Positions 41,231 to 43,152 of a stretch of DNA of 43,152 nt are shown here, one piece after another (position 1 is the first letter of the stretch; the number at the start of each line of letters is the position of its first letter). The position numbers and the translations under genes are program-made. The notes below the pieces were generated by a model. The model was not told the origin of the DNA. It saw nothing but the letters and a program-made list of their open reading frames with translations, and did no database searches. Where the stretch lies: positions 1-43,152 of the forward strand of contig CAYMTV010000007.1 of the NCBI GenBank assembly GCA_964393525.1, read 5' to 3'. This DNA is from CAYMTV01 sp964393525. GTDB taxonomy: Bacteria > Patescibacteriota > Microgenomatia > Daviesbacterales > UBA10151.

Positions 41231-42037
41231 ATGAATAGACTAACACAGCATGGTAGCATCCAGATTTTTTTCTTGATTCTTTTTGTCTTAGCAGTTTTTA
41301 TAGGTCTATTTTTAACTCAAAACCAAACCAGTTTTTTCGCCCAAGCTAAAAAACCCAAGAAAACTCCTTCCCCCAGCCCAACTTCTAATGCTCTTCTTAC
41401 AACTTGGACTGAAGATTGGACAAATCCCAACTACTTGGAAAGGTGGGACATTGTGACAGATAACTGCTTTTCTGTAAATTCCGGTGTAATGGAGATGAAT
41501 AACTGTCAAGCAGGAGGGATTACTAGTAAACAAAAATGGGATAAAAATTATGAGATTATTGTAGAAGGAACAGTAGCTGCAGAGAATTCCGTAGCAGATG
41601 AATATAATATTAAACATTACTGGGGAGGTTTGACACTGTTTAACAGGTATATAACCTCAACAGGAGTTGACCAATCACGCTATGGCGAGTTAGCAGTAAC
41701 CTATAACGTTCCCCCATCTTCTGGAGGTACTGATAATATCATTGCACTAACCAATGAGTATGGTGGAAATTTTAAGATTATCCAGCCTGCCACACCGGGG
41801 CAGTTCTATAAGTTTAAAATCAATTACAAAATGGATGGTAAAAAAGGCAAAAAATCTTCAGGTTATAAGTATTTTTACTATGTAAATGATAGTTTGGTTC
41901 ACAGCTACCCTTCAACCATAGTAGATAATCCAAATATCTTCATCCTTTGTGTAGCTACAGGCTCAGGTGGAGTCACCATAGGCAGGGCAACTTGCAAATT
42001 TGGACCAATTAAGGTCTCAGGCGTACCAGTTCCATAA
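41231..42037 (+). CDS. Secreted concanavalin-like (jelly-roll) domain protein, 268 aa
   Basis: N-terminal signal/anchor (about 11-31, IFFLILFVLAVFIGLFLTQN), a Lys/Pro/Ser linker, then one domain from about 55 to 268 rich in beta strands (WTEDWTNPNYLERWDIVTDN; FYKFKINYKMDGKKGKKSSG; YFYYVNDSLVHSYPS). The order of strands and the motif FYKFKINYK...YYVND resemble LamG/DUF1080-type sugar-binding folds, but I cannot name a family. Export and surface exposure are likely. It is the only plus-strand gene among rpsA, 5S, pilin and 23S. Confidence 0.7.
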   Translation: MNRLTQHGSIQIFFLILFVLAVFIGLFLTQNQTSFFAQAKKPKKTPSPSPTSNALLTTWTEDWTNPNYLERWDIVTDNCFSVNSGVMEMNNCQAGGITSKQKWDKNYEIIVEGTVAAENSVADEYNIKHYWGGLTLFNRYITSTGVDQSRYGELAVTYNVPPSSGGTDNIIALTNEYGGNFKIIQPATPGQFYKFKINYKMDGKKGKKSSGYKYFYYVNDSLVHSYPSTIVDNPNIFILCVATGSGGVTIGRATCKFGPIKVSGVPVP

Positions 42038-42054
42038 AGAAAAGCTCTCTTTTG

Positions 42055-42094
42055 CAATCCGCCAGCCCCGTTTGCGGGGCCAGCTGGCGGATTG
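42055..42094. repeat. 40-bp nested palindrome
   Basis: Outer 11-bp arms CAATCCGCCAG/CTGGCGGATTG (perfect) and inner arms GCCCCG/CGGGGC around TTTG. Inner 16-mer equals that in rho in opposite orientation; outer arms are shared with a palindrome inside rpsA. It lies 18 bases after the stop of the secreted-protein gene; without a T-run it is not a typical terminator. Confidence 0.85.
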
Positions 42095-42111
42095 GGTGTG
42101 TTGGGAGGCCA

Positions 42112-42146
42112 TTAAAAACAAAAAAGCCAGCTTGATTGCTGGCTTT
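42112..42146 (-). terminator. Intrinsic terminator after 5S rRNA
   Basis: On the minus strand AAAGCCAGC-AATCAA-GCTGGCTTT followed by a run of T. It is placed a few bases after the 5S 3' end. Confidence 0.9.
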
Positions 42147-42151
42147 AATGA

Positions 42152-42270
42152 AATCTGGCAGTGAGGTATTTTCACACACCCTTGCGAGTGCATTATCGTC
42201 CCCGCTGCAAGCTTTGACGACTGAGTTCGGGATGGGATCAGGTCGGACGCTTGCGCACAAACCACCAGGA
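42152..42270 (-). rRNA. rrf: 5S ribosomal RNA
   Basis: About 119 nt. The 5' end TCCTGGTGGT pairs with the 3' end ACTGCCAGA; the conserved loop CCCATCCCGAACTC and helix around GCAGCGGGGACGATAATGC are present. Ends are estimated to within a few bases. It is on the same strand as 23S, but separated from it by a pilin-like gene, and it has a promoter 5 nt upstream and a terminator downstream. Confidence 0.95.
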
Positions 42271-42274
42271 CTAT

Positions 42275-42303
42275 ATTATATTAATTCAAGAATGAAGAAT
42301 CAA
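42275..42303 (-). promoter_or_regulatory. Promoter directly in front of 5S rRNA
   Basis: On the minus strand TTGATT (42303-42298), 17-nt spacer, TATAAT (42280-42275). Transcription would start at about the first base of 5S. Confidence 0.7.
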
Positions 42304-42367
42304 GTCTTCGACCCTGAGGTTGAGACCTCTATGGCTCAGACCCCAAGGGATTTAGGGAGTAGATTAA

Positions 42368-42814
42368 TCAATTGGATAGACTAGAGACACAGTATATGGT
42401 ATTCCCAGCTGCCGATGCTCCAGCGTTATCAGTACATGAATTAGTAGGTGCATTGTTTTTGGTACAACTACTACCACATCTCTCCAATGTAGCACACAAG
42501 ATATATTTTTCCTCATCACAAGTCCCGCTAGGTATTTTATAGTAGTAGTCATAACTTCCAGAAGGAGGCGTGGGAACACTGCCACTTTGAAAGAAACTCC
42601 CTACTCCATCTAAAGTATTCGGATAGTTTTTGTTAATTGCGTAATGTTGCTCCAAAGCTTTTTGGATCTCTAAGATATCTGATCTTCTTTTGCTATCTCT
42701 AGCTGAAACTTGTGCTTGAGAATAAACAACTGCTCCAGCGGTTGTCAAAACAGATACTATAGCGATTGCAACCAATAGCTCGACGAGAGTAAACCCCCGG
42801 TCAGGTTTAAACAT
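42368..42814 (-). CDS. Type IV pilin-like protein (prepilin, N-methylation motif)
   Basis: 148 residues. Short basic leader, predicted cleavage after Gly7 (DRG then FTLVELLVAIAIVSVL), with Glu12 as the conserved Glu5 of the mature pilin. After the hydrophobic helix comes QAQVSARDSKRRSDILEIQK, usual in pseudopilins of CPR and others, and a Cys-rich C-terminal domain (six Cys, likely disulfides) with PTPPSGSYDYYYKIPSGTCD. Exported by a type IV pilus assembly system, whose other genes are not in the window. It is unusual in lying between 23S (ending about 166 bases upstream) and 5S (98 bases downstream), in the same direction. Confidence 0.9.
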   Translation of the reverse strand: MFKPDRGFTLVELLVAIAIVSVLTTAGAVVYSQAQVSARDSKRRSDILEIQKALEQHYAINKNYPNTLDGVGSFFQSGSVPTPPSGSYDYYYKIPSGTCDEEKYILCATLERCGSSCTKNNAPTNSCTDNAGASAAGNTIYCVSSLSN

Positions 42815-42979
42815 AATTTAAGAATGAGCACAGCTCTCATTTCATGATAAAGAATAAAGAATAAAGAATCAATGTAAGAAGATTCTACTCAAAAATGTGA
42901 ATACGACCGTCCTTCGCCAAGGCTTCGGAACGGCAAGCCGCTCTTTTACCTCAACTTAGAACTTTTAGAAGGCGTAAAC

Positions 42980-43152
42980 CAAAAAATCTCAACTATGACC
43001 ATTAGTAAGGGTTGGCTAAATACATTACTATACTTACACCGCCCTCCTATCAACCTAGTAGTCTTCTAGGGGTCTTAAAGATTCCTAATCTTGGGGCTTG
43101 CTTCGTGCTTAGATGCTTTCAGCACTTATCAAATAGAAACGTAGCTACCCTG
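42980..43152 (-). rRNA. rrl: 23S ribosomal RNA, 3' part (cut by the window edge)
   Basis: On the minus strand the sequence contains the well conserved 3'-end helices; on the plus strand this shows as GTGCTTAGATGCTTTCAGCA and nearby CCTATCAACCTAGTAGTCTT. The 3' end is placed near 42980 by comparison with known 23S ends; uncertain by about 10 bases. From 42815 to 42979 there is no gene: the segment has an AAAGAAT-type tandem repeat and GC-rich hairpins that are likely rRNA processing sites. Confidence 0.93.

Noticed and set aside
42055..42094. Intrinsic terminator for the secreted-protein gene
   Set aside because: The stem is strong but no T-run follows on the plus strand, and related palindromes lie inside coding genes.
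42009..42384. Open frames over the 5S region on both strands
   Set aside because: They overlap a clear 5S rRNA, its promoter and terminator.
1..43152. Alternative genetic code (TGA as Gly, as in some CPR groups)
   Set aside because: Several clear genes end at TGA (for example 9372, 14578, 7727) and conserved Gly positions use GGN.

Overview
The window looks like a piece of a Candidate Phyla Radiation (Patescibacteria) chromosome, most likely Microgenomates-like; this is inference from gene style, not from a marker phylogeny. The signs are low GC, very short intergenic gaps, a rho-radA-rpsA housekeeping set scattered among large secreted or surface proteins, PIN-TRAM and LytR_C proteins, a giant LamG protein, small four-helix-bundle proteins, tRNAs without encoded CCA, and many short AT-rich or palindromic repeats. 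TGA is used as a normal stop, so code 11 applies. Several genes have a sigma70-like promoter with a 17-nt spacer placed so close to the start codon that the mRNA should be leaderless.

Layout: 1-7.9 kb is a surface-protein region. It holds the end of a secreted protein, a four-helix-bundle gene framed by inverted 8-bp repeats, a 1756-residue DUF2341 plus six-LamG protein, then two small genes each followed by a duplicated copy of the LamG gene's 3' end. 7.9-14 kb carries two polytopic membrane proteins of GT-C style, and opposite them an unknown secreted protein and an arylsulfotransferase-like lipoprotein. 14-17 kb has a small membrane protein, a MazE/MazF-type toxin-antitoxin pair and two NAD-dependent epimerases. 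16.8-20.7 kb is a four-gene operon on the minus strand: ABC ATPase, permease, NMT1/SsuA-like binding protein and a PaaK-like adenylate-forming enzyme. 20.9-23.2 kb is an O-antigen-ligase-like protein with TPRs, followed by two tRNA-Ala genes.

23.7-35.6 kb is nearly all minus strand: a class A beta-lactamase-fold hydrolase, a LysM-M23 peptidase, Rho, two paralogous LPKTG surface proteins around a third secreted protein, a 436-base stretch without a gene holding strong hairpins, a previously hidden 46-codon gene with its own promoter and terminator, a hypothetical protein with an internal twin-arginine motif, a PIN-TRAM protein and a LytR_C protein. 35.7-37.4 kb (plus strand) has a secreted coiled-coil protein and a Cas2-like/PaaX-like protein bracketed by two matched 36-bp elements. 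37.4-41.2 kb (minus) has a methyltransferase, RadA and ribosomal protein S1. The right end (minus) has 23S rRNA (cut by the edge), a type IV pilin-like gene, and a 5S rRNA that appears to have its own promoter and terminator.

Taken together the window is largely about building and varying the cell surface (LamG, sortase-type, pilin, M23, glycan-polymerising proteins) with core information genes interleaved. The most unusual items are the LamG 3'-end cassettes, the Cas2-like gene with twin elements, the pilin gene between 23S and 5S, and the small gene plus structured RNA near 31 kb.
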